A stretch of 46,642 nt of DNA from Avimuribaculum sp964395975 (GTDB taxonomy: Bacteria > Bacteroidota > Bacteroidia > Bacteroidales > Muribaculaceae), in contig CAYNBZ010000012.1 of NCBI GenBank assembly GCA_964395975.1, positions 1 to 46,642 on the forward strand. The letters run 5' to 3'. The notes beneath the pieces were generated by a model. It was not told the origin of the DNA, searched no databases, and worked only from the letters and a program-made list of their open reading frames with translations. Below, in pieces: positions 34,397 through 42,798 of the stretch. Each line of letters opens with the position of its first letter. Position 1 is the stretch's first letter. Made by a program: the position numbers and the translations under genes.

Positions 34397-35131
34397 ATGG
34401 GACAAAAAGTTAATCCAATCAGCAATCGCTTAGGAATTATCCGTGGTTGGGACTCCAACTGGTATTTCGGAAAGAATTACGGCGACACTTTGCTTGAGGA
34501 CAGTAAGATAAGGAATTATCTTAACACACGCCTTGCAAAGGCAAGTGTTTCGCGTATCGTTATAGAGCGCACACTCAAGTTGGTGACTATCACCGTTTGC
34601 ACATCTCGTCCGGGCATTATAATTGGTAAGGGCGGAGCCGAGGTTGACAAGCTCAAGGAAGAACTCAAGAAAATAACTGACAAGGATGTACAAATCAACA
34701 TCCACGAAGTGAAGCGTCCCGAGCTCGATGCCGAAATTGTCGCTACAAACGTAGCTCGTCAAATAGAAGGTAAAATCGCTTACCGTCGTGCCGTAAAGAT
34801 GGCTATTGCCGGAACGATGAGGGCAGGAGCCGAAGGCATCAAGGTGCAAGTGAGTGGACGTTTGAACGGAGCTGAAATGGCTCGTTCGGAAATGTTCAAG
34901 GAGGGTCGTACTCCGCTGCACACTTTCCGTGCCGACATAGATTATGCACTCGTAGAGGCTCATACCAAAGTGGGTGTAATCGGCGTGAAAGTGTGGATTT
35001 GCCGTGGTGAAGTTTACGGCAAGCGTGATTTGGCTCCGCAATTCACATCGAATGCCAAGGAAAACCGTGGTAGCGGCAATGCCGGTGGGCAACGTCGAGG
35101 CGGATTCCGTAACAAGAAGAACAATCGTTAA
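34397..35131 (+). CDS. rpsC: 30S ribosomal protein S3
   Basis: This 244-residue protein starts MGQKVNPISNRLGIIRGWDS. It has a KH domain with RPGIIIGKGGAEVD and the C-terminal VKVWICRGEVYGKRD segment. A Gly/Asn/Arg-rich tail (about 30 residues) ends the chain. It helps form the mRNA entry channel. Only one nt separates it from rplV. Confidence 0.98.
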   Translation: MGQKVNPISNRLGIIRGWDSNWYFGKNYGDTLLEDSKIRNYLNTRLAKASVSRIVIERTLKLVTITVCTSRPGIIIGKGGAEVDKLKEELKKITDKDVQINIHEVKRPELDAEIVATNVARQIEGKIAYRRAVKMAIAGTMRAGAEGIKVQVSGRLNGAEMARSEMFKEGRTPLHTFRADIDYALVEAHTKVGVIGVKVWICRGEVYGKRDLAPQFTSNAKENRGSGNAGGQRRGGFRNKKNNR

Positions 35132-35154
35132 ACGCCAATTGAAATTGCAAGACA

Positions 35155-35586
35155 ATGTTACAACCTAAAAAAGTCAAATACAGAAGACCTCAAAAGGGCG
35201 TCAGCAAGGGTTTCGCTCATCGCGGCTACGAGCTCGCCCATGGGTCGTTCGGGATAAAGACACTTCAGACGAAGTGGATCACAGCACGCCAAATAGAAGC
35301 TGCCCGTGTGGCTGTTACTCGTTATATGCAGCGTGAAGGTCAAATATGGATTAGGATTTTCCCCGACAAGCCGATTACCAAGAAACCTGCCGATGTACGT
35401 ATGGGTAAAGGTAAGGGTGCTCCCGAAGGGTTTGTGGCACCTGTTACTCCGGGTCGTATTCTCATCGAAGTGGATGGTGTCAGCTACGATGTGGCAAAGG
35501 AAGCATTACGCCTTGCTGCACAAAAGTTGCCGGTTACCACTAAGTTTGTCGTAAGACGTGATTATGATGCATCTCAAAATGTGTAA
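35155..35586 (+). CDS. rplP: 50S ribosomal protein L16
   Basis: This 143-residue protein has MLQPKKVKYRRPQKG, ITARQIEAARVAVTRYMQREGQIWIRIFPDKPIT and RMGKGKGAPEGFVAPV. It contacts tRNA in the A site and the 5S region. Position and length are as expected between rpsC and rpmC. Confidence 0.98.
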   Translation: MLQPKKVKYRRPQKGVSKGFAHRGYELAHGSFGIKTLQTKWITARQIEAARVAVTRYMQREGQIWIRIFPDKPITKKPADVRMGKGKGAPEGFVAPVTPGRILIEVDGVSYDVAKEALRLAAQKLPVTTKFVVRRDYDASQNV

Positions 35587-35598
35587 TTCTCATAGGTT

Positions 35599-35796
35599 AT
35601 GAAGAAGGAAGAAATTAAAGAATTGAGCGATAAGGAACTCAAGGATCGTTTGGAAACGATGGAGCGTGAGTATCTTCAAATGAAAATGAACCATTCTATC
35701 AGTCCTCTTGATAATCCATCGAAGATTACACAGAGCCGTCGAATGATAGCGAGAGTAAAGACTGAATTACGCGCTCGCGAGCTAAAGATCAAGTAA
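35599..35796 (+). CDS. rpmC: 50S ribosomal protein L29
   Basis: This 65-residue two-helix protein has IKELSDKELKDRLETMEREYL and the SRRMIARVKTELRARELK end. It sits beside L23 at the tunnel exit. It lies 12 nt after rplP and 15 nt before rpsQ. Confidence 0.96.
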   Translation: MKKEEIKELSDKELKDRLETMEREYLQMKMNHSISPLDNPSKITQSRRMIARVKTELRARELKIK

Positions 35797-35811
35797 ACCG
35801 CAAGTGAGGTT

Positions 35812-36075
35812 ATGGAAGAGAAAAAAAGAAATTTAAGAAAGGAAAGAGTCGGGATTGTAACAAGTAACAAGATGGAAAAGACCATCACCGTTACTGTTAG
35901 TTGGAAAGAAAAACACCCGATTTACGGTAAATTTGTAAATAAGTCAAAGAAGTACCATGCCCATGACGAGAAGAATGAATGCAGCATCGGTGACAAAGTG
36001 CGCTTGATGGAAACTCGTCCGCTGAGCAAGACTAAGAGATGGAGATTAGTAGAAATAATTGAAAAAGTGAAGTAA
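35812..36075 (+). CDS. rpsQ: 30S ribosomal protein S17
   Basis: This 87-residue OB-fold protein has RKERVGIVTSNKMEKTITVTV, HPIYGKFVNKSKKYHAHDE and GDKVRLMETRPLSKTKRW. It binds 16S rRNA early in 30S assembly. It is three nt upstream of rplN. Confidence 0.97.
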   Translation: MEEKKRNLRKERVGIVTSNKMEKTITVTVSWKEKHPIYGKFVNKSKKYHAHDEKNECSIGDKVRLMETRPLSKTKRWRLVEIIEKVK

Positions 36076-36078
36076 ATT

Positions 36079-36444
36079 ATGATACAGACCGAAAGTCGAT
36101 TGACAGTTGCAGATAATAGCGGTGCCAAGGAAGTTCTGTGTATCCGTGTATTGGGTGGTACAGGACGTCGTTACGCTTCGCTCGGTGATGTGATTGTGGT
36201 TACAGTAAAGAGCGCAATCCCTTCGTCGGACGTTAAAAAGGGTACTGTGTCAAAGGCTGTCATAGTAAGAACTAAGAAAGAAGTGCGTCGTGCCGATGGG
36301 TCTTATATTCGCTTCGACGACAACGCTTGTGTTTTATTGAACAACGCCGGTGAGCTGCGTGGTACTCGTATCTTCGGCCCTGTGGCTCGTGAATTACGTG
36401 CCACCAACATGAAGATTGTTTCACTTGCTCCCGAAGTACTGTAA
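36079..36444 (+). CDS. rplN: 50S ribosomal protein L14
   Basis: This 121-residue protein has MIQTESRLTVADNSGAKEVLCIRVLGG, SDVKKGTVSKAVIVRTKKEVRR and the RIFGPVARELR end. It forms part of the subunit interface near L19. It opens the spc group, without any visible promoter of its own. Confidence 0.98.
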   Translation: MIQTESRLTVADNSGAKEVLCIRVLGGTGRRYASLGDVIVVTVKSAIPSSDVKKGTVSKAVIVRTKKEVRRADGSYIRFDDNACVLLNNAGELRGTRIFGPVARELRATNMKIVSLAPEVL

Positions 36445-36467
36445 AAAAACCGCAAAGAATTAAAGTA

Positions 36468-36788
36468 ATGAACAGTTTGCATATAAAGAAGGGTGACACA
36501 GTTTATGTCAACACCGGTAACGACCGAGGAAAGACTGGCCGCGTAGTACGTGTGCTTGTTAAGAAAAACCGTGCCGTAGTGGAAGGTGTCAACATGGTGT
36601 CGAAAAGCATGAAACCTAATGCAAAGCATCCGCAGGGTGGTATCATCAAGATGGAAGCTCCGATACATGTTTCCAATTTGAGTCTTATTGACCCGAAAAG
36701 CGGCAAGCCTACACGCATAGGTTATCGTATTAACGAGGATGGAAAGAAGGTACGTTATTCTAAAAAATCAGGAGAGGAGATTAAGTAA
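36468..36788 (+). CDS. rplX: 50S ribosomal protein L24
   Basis: This 106-residue KOW-domain protein has HIKKGDTVYVNTGNDRGKTGRVV, GVNMVSKSMKPNAKHPQGGIIKMEAPIHVSN and TRIGYRINEDGKKVRYSKKSGE. It starts 50S assembly and lies near the tunnel exit. Its TAA overlaps the rplE ATG by one base (TAATG). Confidence 0.97.
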   Translation: MNSLHIKKGDTVYVNTGNDRGKTGRVVRVLVKKNRAVVEGVNMVSKSMKPNAKHPQGGIIKMEAPIHVSNLSLIDPKSGKPTRIGYRINEDGKKVRYSKKSGEEIK

Positions 36789-37339
36789 TGAGTTCAACAA
36801 GTCTTAAAAAGGATTATGCCGAGAGAATTGCGCCTGCTCTCATGAAGAAGTTTAACTACACTTCGCCCATGCAAGTGCCTCGTTTGCTGAAAATAGTTAT
36901 TAACGAGGGTCTTGGTGAAGCTACAGGCGACAAGAAAATCATCGAAACGGCCATCAACGAACTTACGACTATCACAGGTCAGAAAGCTGTGGCAACGTTG
37001 TCGCGTAAGGATATTTCAAACTTTAAAGTTCGTAAGAAAATGCCTATCGGTGTGCGTGTGACATTGCGTCGCGATCGCATGTATGAATTCATGGAACGTT
37101 TCATACGCATTGCCTTGCCGCGTATTCGTGACTTCAAGGGTATCGATAACAAACTTGACGGACATGGTAATTACACTGTGGGAATTACAGAACAAATCAT
37201 TTTCCCTGAAATCAACATCGATTCTATCAGCAAATTGATGGGTATGAACATTACGTTTGTGACTTCGGCTAACACCGATGAAGAGGGATATGCTTTGTTA
37301 AAAGAGTTTGGTCTTCCATTTAAAAACGCTAAAAAGTAA
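36788..37339 (+). CDS. rplE: 50S ribosomal protein L5
   Basis: This 183-residue protein binds 5S rRNA. Motifs are VPRLLKIVINEGLGEA, TGQKAVATLSRKDISNFKVRKKMPIGVRVTLR, FIRIALPRIRDFKGI and the late GITEQIIFPEI. It is coupled to rplX and precedes rpsN by six nt. Confidence 0.98.
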   Translation: MSSTSLKKDYAERIAPALMKKFNYTSPMQVPRLLKIVINEGLGEATGDKKIIETAINELTTITGQKAVATLSRKDISNFKVRKKMPIGVRVTLRRDRMYEFMERFIRIALPRIRDFKGIDNKLDGHGNYTVGITEQIIFPEINIDSISKLMGMNITFVTSANTDEEGYALLKEFGLPFKNAKK

Positions 37340-37345
37340 GAGAGT

Positions 37346-37615
37346 ATGGCAAAAGAATCGATGAAAGCCCGCGAAGTGAAGCGCGCCAAGTTGGTTGCCA
37401 AATATGCTGCCAAGAGGGCTCAATTGAAAGCCGACGGCAACTATGAGGCTCTGCAACTGATACCTCGTAATGCCAGTGCAGTACGATTGCATAATCGCTG
37501 CAAGATTACCGGACGTCCCAAGGGGTATATTCGCCAATTCGGCATTTCGCGTATACAGTTCCGTGAAATGGCATCTAAAGGACTTATTCCGGGTGTGAAA
37601 AAGGCAAGCTGGTAA
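37346..37615 (+). CDS. rpsN: 30S ribosomal protein S14, zinc-independent form
   Basis: This 89-residue protein starts MAKESMKAREVKR and ends with RCKITGRPKGYIRQFGISRIQFREMASKGLIPGVKKASW. It lacks the CxxC pairs of the zinc-binding S14 type, so it is the longer C-minus form. A long 128-nt spacer separates it from rpsH. Confidence 0.97.
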   Translation: MAKESMKAREVKRAKLVAKYAAKRAQLKADGNYEALQLIPRNASAVRLHNRCKITGRPKGYIRQFGISRIQFREMASKGLIPGVKKASW

Positions 37616-37743
37616 TTGTCACCGTTGTGAGGTAAAAATAGAAATAAGAACAGGTGATTATAAAATAACTTAGTATTAAATATTGTTCGGCTGTTGTGTC
37701 CCCCTTTGTGGGATGATGCTGAATCAATTTAAACAAATTATTT
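37616..37743 (+). promoter_or_regulatory. 128-nt spacer before rpsH with bipartite hairpin
   Basis: TTCGGC (37686-37691) pairs with GCTGAA (37718-37723, one G-T pair) around an internal loop. TCCC (37699-37702) then pairs with GGGA (37710-37713). A helix with an asymmetric internal loop before rpsH suggests S8 feedback control. No promoter motif is present. Confidence 0.4.
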
Positions 37744-38142
37744 ATGACTGATCCAATAGCAGATTATTTAACACGACTGAGGAATGCGATCAAGGCTCAA
37801 CACAGAGTCGTTGAAATCCCTTCTTCAAAGATGAAAAAGGAGATTACCAAGATCCTTTTTGAAAAAGGTTATATCCTCAACTACAAGTTTGTGGATAACG
37901 GTACTCCGTCGGGTGCTATCAAAATAGCCCTGAAATACGATCCTGTCGACAGGGTTAATGCAATCAAGTGCCTGACACGCGTTTCGCGTCCGGGTTTGCG
38001 TCAGTACACCGGCTACAAGAATATGCCACGTGTATTGAATGGTTTAGGTATTGCCATCCTTTCTACATCGAAGGGTATCATGACCAACAAGGAAGCTGTT
38101 GCCCAACAGATAGGTGGTGAAGTTTTGTGTTACATTTATTAA
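37744..38142 (+). CDS. rpsH: 30S ribosomal protein S8
   Basis: This 132-residue rRNA-binding protein has DPIADYLTRLRNAIKAQHR, SSKMKKEITKILFEKGYI, RPGLRQYTGYKNMPRVLNGLGIAILSTSKGIMTNKEA and the VLCYIY end. S8 is the feedback regulator of the spc operon in Escherichia coli. A structured spacer immediately upstream is a candidate target here. Confidence 0.98.
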   Translation: MTDPIADYLTRLRNAIKAQHRVVEIPSSKMKKEITKILFEKGYILNYKFVDNGTPSGAIKIALKYDPVDRVNAIKCLTRVSRPGLRQYTGYKNMPRVLNGLGIAILSTSKGIMTNKEAVAQQIGGEVLCYIY

Positions 38143-38157
38143 TGGGGGGTACGGAAT

Positions 38158-38712
38158 ATGTCAAGAATAGGTAAATTGCCAATTACAGTACCTGCTGGTG
38201 TAACTGTAACAGTTAAAGATAACGTAGTCAGCGTGAAAGGTCCTAAAGGCGAATTGTCGCAAGCCGTGCACGAGGATATAAGTGTGGAGGTTAAAGACGG
38301 CTTGATCCATGTGACACGCCCAAGCGACGAGCGCACTCATCGCGCGCAACACGGTTTGTATCGTGCGTTGATACACAATATGGTGGTTGGCGTGAGCGAA
38401 GGCTACAAGAAAGAAATGGAATTAGTCGGTGTGGGTTACCGCGCAACTGCTACCGGTCAAGTATTGGAACTTGCGTTGGGATATTCACATGCCATATATA
38501 TCAAGCTCCCAAAAGAAATAAAGGTGGAAGCAAAGAGCGAGCGTAACAAGAATCCGCTTATCATTCTCGAATCGAACGATAAGCAACTTCTCGGCCAAGT
38601 ATGTGCCAAGATTCGTTCACTTCGCAAGCCTGAACCGTACAAAGGTAAAGGTATTAAGTTTGTTGGCGAAGTCATTCGCCGTAAGTCTGGTAAATCGGCG
38701 TCTGCCAAATAA
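38158..38712 (+). CDS. rplF: 50S ribosomal protein L6
   Basis: This 184-residue protein starts MSRIGKLPITVPAGVTV. It contains TRPSDERTHRAQHGLYRALIHNMV and ends with CAKIRSLRKPEPYKGKGIKFVGEVIRRKSGKSASAK. It lies near the factor-binding site of the large subunit. Spacing from rpsH is 15 nt. Confidence 0.98.
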   Translation: MSRIGKLPITVPAGVTVTVKDNVVSVKGPKGELSQAVHEDISVEVKDGLIHVTRPSDERTHRAQHGLYRALIHNMVVGVSEGYKKEMELVGVGYRATATGQVLELALGYSHAIYIKLPKEIKVEAKSERNKNPLIILESNDKQLLGQVCAKIRSLRKPEPYKGKGIKFVGEVIRRKSGKSASAK

Positions 38713-38724
38713 TTAATTTGAGTC

Positions 38725-39066
38725 ATGGTAACTAAATTACAGAGAAGACAAAAAATCAAAACCCGCATACGTGGGAAAATTTCCGGCAGTGCCGCACGTC
38801 CTCGCATGACGGTGTTCAGAAGCAACAAACAAATCTACGTGCAGTTTGTCGATGATACTACAGGTCACACTCTTGCTTCGGCTTCATCCAAAGGCATGAC
38901 CGAGGGTACGAAATGTGAAATTTCTGAGAAGGTCGGTGAATTGGCTGCAAAGAAAGCAATGGAAGTTGGCATTACTACGGTAGTATTCGACCGTAACGGC
39001 TACTTGTACCATGGAAGAGTGAAATCAGTGGCTGAGGGTGCCCGTAAGGCCGGACTTAAATTTTAA
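38725..39066 (+). CDS. rplR: 50S ribosomal protein L18
   Basis: This 113-residue 5S rRNA-binding protein has RRQKIKTRIRGKISGSAARPRMTVFRSNKQIYVQ, GHTLASASSK and VVFDRNGYLYHGRVKSVAEGARKAGLKF. Length and position between rplF and rpsE are normal. Confidence 0.98.
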   Translation: MVTKLQRRQKIKTRIRGKISGSAARPRMTVFRSNKQIYVQFVDDTTGHTLASASSKGMTEGTKCEISEKVGELAAKKAMEVGITTVVFDRNGYLYHGRVKSVAEGARKAGLKF

Positions 39067-39072
39067 ACGATT

Positions 39073-39591
39073 ATGATGAAGAAGAATAACAGAGTAAAAT
39101 CGACTAACGATATAGAACTCAAAGATCGCCTTGTGGCTATCAACCGTGTTACCAAGGTTACCAAGGGTGGACGCACATTTACATTTGCTGCCATTGTAGT
39201 TGTAGGTAATGAAGATGGTATCATCGGTTACGGTCTTGGCAAGGCCAATGAAGTAACTGCTGCTATAGCCAAGGGGGTGGAAGCTGCCAAGAAGAATTTG
39301 GTGCGCATACCTATCTTTAAGGGTACTGTACCTCACGAGCAGGAAGCAAAATTTGGCGGGTCGCGTGTTATCATTCGTCCGGCATCGCCCGGTACCGGTG
39401 TAAAGGCCGGTGGTGCAATGCGTGCAGTGTTTGAAAGCGTTGGTATTACAGATGTGTTGGCCAAGTCGAAAGGCTCCTCCAACCCTCACAATCTTGTCAA
39501 GGCTACGTTTGCAGCTCTCAATGAGATGCGCAGCGCAGAAACAATTGCACACCAAAGGGGCATTTCGTTAGAAAAAGTGTTCAAAGGATAA
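39073..39591 (+). CDS. rpsE: 30S ribosomal protein S5
   Basis: This 172-residue protein has LKDRLVAINRVTKVTKGGRTFTF, GIIGYGLGKANEVTAAIAKG, then GSRVIIRPASPGTGVKAGGAMRAVFE and SKGSSNPHNLVKATF. It shapes decoding accuracy with S4. Two consecutive ATG codons open the frame (39073 and 39076); I give the first. rplR ends six nt upstream. Confidence 0.98.
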   Translation: MMKKNNRVKSTNDIELKDRLVAINRVTKVTKGGRTFTFAAIVVVGNEDGIIGYGLGKANEVTAAIAKGVEAAKKNLVRIPIFKGTVPHEQEAKFGGSRVIIRPASPGTGVKAGGAMRAVFESVGITDVLAKSKGSSNPHNLVKATFAALNEMRSAETIAHQRGISLEKVFKG

Positions 39592-39607
39592 GCTAATTTT
39601 AGACGAC

Positions 39608-39784
39608 ATGGCAACTATAAAAATAAAACAAGTTAAGAGCCGTATAAAGTGTCCGGCTGTCCAAAGAAAAACTCTTGACTCTCTTGGATTAAGGAAGATG
39701 AATCAAGTGGTGGAGAAAGAGGATTCTCCATCGATAATGGGTATGGTTAACAAAGTTCGCCACTTGGTAGAAATAGTTAAGTAG
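39608..39784 (+). CDS. rpmD: 50S ribosomal protein L30
   Basis: This short 58-residue frame runs from ATG 39608 to TAG 39782-39784. The translation starts MATIKIKQVKSRI and has the family pattern CPAVQRKTLDSLGLRKMNQVVEKEDSPSIMGMVNKVRHLVEIV in two stretches. It lies in its conserved place, 16 nt after rpsE and 23 nt before rplO. Not all bacteria keep L30, but here it is intact. Confidence 0.95.
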   Translation: MATIKIKQVKSRIKCPAVQRKTLDSLGLRKMNQVVEKEDSPSIMGMVNKVRHLVEIVK

Positions 39785-39807
39785 CGACGTAAAAACTATT
39801 AAGAACT

Positions 39808-40260
39808 ATGGATTTAAGTAATTTACAACCGGCACCCGGTTCAAATAAAAAAGGTAAAAGGATAGGTCGCGGACCCGGCTCGGGCAAAGGTGGTACATCG
39901 ACTCGTGGTCACAAAGGTGCAAAATCTCGTTCCGGCTATTCGTCGAAAGTTGGTTTCGAGGGCGGTCAGATGCCGTTGCAACGCCGTTTGCCAAAGTTCG
40001 GTTTCAAGAATATAAATCACATCGAATACAAGGCTGTAAACATTGATGCGCTTCAAGCGTTGATTGATGCCAAGCAATTGACCAAGATTACTGTTGACGA
40101 TATGATTGCAGCAGGTTTGGCAACCAAAAAGCAACGTATAAAGGTGCTTGGGAATGGCGAATTGAGGTCGAAAGTTGATGTCGAAGCTCATGCATTCTCG
40201 AAAAAAGCCGAGGAGGCGATTACTGCCGCAGGTGGAACAATCCAAACAGTTAAGAAATGA
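39808..40260 (+). CDS. rplO: 50S ribosomal protein L15
   Basis: This 150-residue protein starts MDLSNLQPAPGSNKKGKRIGRGPGSGKGGTS in two motifs typical of L15, then GGQMPLQRRLPKFGFKN. The C-terminal domain has KVLGNGELRSKVDVEAHAFSKKAEEAI. The stop overlaps the secY start as ATGA (40257-40260), so translation is coupled to the translocon gene. Confidence 0.98.
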   Translation: MDLSNLQPAPGSNKKGKRIGRGPGSGKGGTSTRGHKGAKSRSGYSSKVGFEGGQMPLQRRLPKFGFKNINHIEYKAVNIDALQALIDAKQLTKITVDDMIAAGLATKKQRIKVLGNGELRSKVDVEAHAFSKKAEEAITAAGGTIQTVKK

Positions 40261-41585
40261 AATTTGTCGATACTGTAAAGAATATCTGGAAAATCGATGA
40301 TTTGCGGAAACGAATCACTGTGACAATCTTGTTGGTACTTGTGTACCGATTCGGTTGTTACGTGGTTCTTCCGGGAATCAGTCCTTCGGAAATCGATGCT
40401 CTCCGCAATTTTGCCAGTGGAGGTTTGATGCAGTTGCTCGATATGTTTTCGGGTGGCGCGTTTTCGCAGGCATCAATCTTTGCGCTTGGTATCATGCCTT
40501 ATATCACTGCATCGATTGTAATCCAGTTGTTGGGCATGGTGTTGCCTTCATTCCAAAAGATGCAACGTGAAGGTGAGAGCGGGCGTATGAAGCTCAATCA
40601 ATATACACGTTATCTCACCGTGCTTATTTTGTTATTGCAAGGTCCTGCTTACCTCATCAACCTGCAGGTGCAGGTTAATGCGGCAGGTGGCGCAGCCCAC
40701 TTTGGCTTTTGGACTACCGCTTACTTGACAGTTATCCTTGCTGCCGGCAGTATGTTCATCATGTGGCTCGGCGAAAAGATTACAGATCGCGGTATCGGCA
40801 ATGGTATATCTTTCATTATTTTGGTAGGTATCATAGCCCGTTTCCCGGGTGCAATCGTGCAAGAGTTCATCAATCGCTTAACCACAGCTCAAGGTGGCCT
40901 TGTAATGTTTATTGTTGAAATTGTTTTGTTGTTTGCCGTGATTGCCGGTGCTATTTTGCTCGTACAAGGTACTCGCAAAGTGCCTGTGCAATATGCCAAA
41001 CGTATCGTAGGCAACAAACAATATGGCGGTGTGCGTCAATATATCCCATTAAAAGTGAATGCAGCCGGTGTAATGCCTATCATTTTTGCTCAGGCAATAA
41101 TGTTTATTCCTATTACACTAATGGGCTTTGGTGCCAACCAGAACCCATCGGGTTTCTTCCGCGCATTCTCTGACATGAACGGTTTTTGGTATAACTTCGT
41201 TTACTTCATCATGATTGTTGCATTTACTTATTTTTACACAGCAATCACGGTGCGTCCGACCCAAATGGCTGAGGACATGAAGCGAAACAATGGTTTCATT
41301 CCCGGAGTTAAACCGGGGAAAAAGACTGCCGAATACCTTGATTCGATTATGTCGAGAATTACTTTCCCGGGATCGTTGTTCCTTGGTTGTGTTGCAATAT
41401 TGCCTGCATTTGCCAATATGTGCGGCATCAATCATAATTTCGCCCAATTCTTTGGTGGTACATCGCTACTCATTCTTGTAGGGGTGGTGCTTGATACCTT
41501 GCAACAAATAGAGAGCCATTTGAAGATGCACCATTACGATGGGCTTATGAAGTCGGGAAAAATTGCAGGTCGGACAGGTGTTTAA
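40257..41585 (+). CDS. secY: Protein translocase subunit SecY
   Basis: This 442-residue inner-membrane protein has about ten hydrophobic helices and forms the protein-conducting channel with SecE and SecG. Early signatures are LVYRFGCYVVLPGI and the plug-region GGLMQLLDMFSGGAFSQASIFALGIMPYI. Others are GEKITDRGIGNGISFII and QYIPLKVNAAGVMPIIFA. The C-terminal cytoplasmic part has MKRNNGFIPGVKPGKKTAEYL and ends near HHYDGLMKSGKIAGR. adk, often next in other phyla, is absent; map follows after 18 nt. Confidence 0.98.
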   Translation: MKFVDTVKNIWKIDDLRKRITVTILLVLVYRFGCYVVLPGISPSEIDALRNFASGGLMQLLDMFSGGAFSQASIFALGIMPYITASIVIQLLGMVLPSFQKMQREGESGRMKLNQYTRYLTVLILLLQGPAYLINLQVQVNAAGGAAHFGFWTTAYLTVILAAGSMFIMWLGEKITDRGIGNGISFIILVGIIARFPGAIVQEFINRLTTAQGGLVMFIVEIVLLFAVIAGAILLVQGTRKVPVQYAKRIVGNKQYGGVRQYIPLKVNAAGVMPIIFAQAIMFIPITLMGFGANQNPSGFFRAFSDMNGFWYNFVYFIMIVAFTYFYTAITVRPTQMAEDMKRNNGFIPGVKPGKKTAEYLDSIMSRITFPGSLFLGCVAILPAFANMCGINHNFAQFFGGTSLLILVGVVLDTLQQIESHLKMHHYDGLMKSGKIAGRTGV

Positions 41586-41603
41586 TATTTGGGAGATTAA
41601 TTG

Positions 41604-42386
41604 ATGATTTACCTAAAAACTGACGACGAAATTGAGCTTGTGAGGGCTGCCAACATGATAGTGGCTCGCACACTTGGAGAAGTGGCAAAGCATATCGAGC
41701 CGGGAGTGACAACATTGAAGTTGAACCAAGTGGCCGAAGACTTCATACGCTCGCAAGGAGCTATACCGGGATTCTTGGGCTACGCGGGTTATCCATATAC
41801 GCTTTGCGTGTCGGTTAATGAAAATGTTGTACATGCGTTTCCTTCAAATTACGTTTTACGTGAAGGTGATATAGTTTCGGTCGATTGTGGAGCCGTTATA
41901 AACGGTTTCAATGGCGACTCTTGCTATACGTTCCCTGTCGGTGATGTTTCCGATGAGGTAATGCGTCTGCTTAAAACAACTAAAGAATCCCTTTATGTGG
42001 GTATCGAAAAAGCTGTGGAAGGCAACCGCATTGGCGATATTGGTCATGCCATACAGGAATATTGTGAAAAGCGTGGTTATAGTGTAGTACGCGAACTTTG
42101 TGGTCATGGCATCGGAAAGGACATGCACGAAGACCCTGATGTGCCTAATTATGGTCGTCGCGGTACAGGACCGCTTATTAAAAATGGCATGTGCATAGCC
42201 ATTGAACCGATGATTAACATGGGCAGCAAGAACATTGTCATGGAGGCCGACGGTTGGACGTGCCGAACAAGGGATCGCAAGCCATCTGCTCATTATGAGC
42301 ATACGGTTGCGATTAAGAACGGAAAAGCCGACATATTGTCGTCGTTCCAATTCATCGAAGAAGTATTGGGTGATAAATCAATTTAA
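41604..42386 (+). CDS. map: Methionine aminopeptidase, type I
   Basis: This 260-residue enzyme removes N-terminal methionine from new proteins. Metal ligands are all present: Asp94 (SVDCG), Asp105 (NGDSC), His168 (CGHGIG), Glu201 (AIEPM) and Glu232 (YEHT). Substrate His77 is in NVVHAFP. I start at ATG 41604; the preceding TTG at 41601 would add one residue. It lies between secY and infA, as in many Bacteroidota. Confidence 0.97.
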   Translation: MIYLKTDDEIELVRAANMIVARTLGEVAKHIEPGVTTLKLNQVAEDFIRSQGAIPGFLGYAGYPYTLCVSVNENVVHAFPSNYVLREGDIVSVDCGAVINGFNGDSCYTFPVGDVSDEVMRLLKTTKESLYVGIEKAVEGNRIGDIGHAIQEYCEKRGYSVVRELCGHGIGKDMHEDPDVPNYGRRGTGPLIKNGMCIAIEPMINMGSKNIVMEADGWTCRTRDRKPSAHYEHTVAIKNGKADILSSFQFIEEVLGDKSI

Positions 42387-42395
42387 AATAAGTAT

Positions 42396-42614
42396 ATGGC
42401 AAAACAGACCGCAATTGAACAAGATGGAGTAATCGTAGAGGCATTGTCAAATGCAATGTTCCGTGTGGAATTGGAAAACGGGCATGAAATAACTGCCCAT
42501 ATTTCAGGTAAAATGCGTATGCACTATATCAAAATCCTACCGGGTGACAAGGTTAAAGTGGAAATGTCCCCTTACGATTTGACCAAAGGAAGAATTGCTT
42601 TTAGATATAAATAA
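42396..42614 (+). CDS. infA: Translation initiation factor IF-1
   Basis: This 72-residue OB-fold protein has GVIVEALSNAMFRVELENGHEITAHISGKMRMHYIKILPGDKV in its core and ends LTKGRIAFRYK. It binds the A site during initiation. It begins nine nt after map and is followed 17 nt later by rpmJ, a widely conserved pair. Confidence 0.97.
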   Translation: MAKQTAIEQDGVIVEALSNAMFRVELENGHEITAHISGKMRMHYIKILPGDKVKVEMSPYDLTKGRIAFRYK

Positions 42615-42631
42615 AAAAAGAAAAACGCTAT

Positions 42632-42748
42632 ATGAAAGTAAGAGCCTCAATAAAAAAACGTTCGGCCGATTGCAAAATAGTACGCCGCAAGGGCCGCTTG
42701 TATGTGATTTGTAAAAAGAACCCTAAGTTTAAACAACGCCAAGGATAA
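42632..42748 (+). CDS. rpmJ: 50S ribosomal protein L36, ligand-poor form
   Basis: This 38-residue frame runs from ATG 42632 to TAA 42746-42748. It starts MKVRASIKKRSADC and ends KKNPKFKQRQG. Zinc-binding L36 has a CxxC pair, another Cys and a His. Only Cys14 and Cys27 remain here, the first Cys being lost and the usual His replaced by Phe34, so zinc binding is unlikely. It lies in the conserved infA-rpmJ-rpsM order. Confidence 0.95.
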   Translation: MKVRASIKKRSADCKIVRRKGRLYVICKKNPKFKQRQG

Positions 42749-42798
42749 TGGCCGCATGTGTCATTGGACGAAGCAACATAAACAATATAAGTTAAAAT

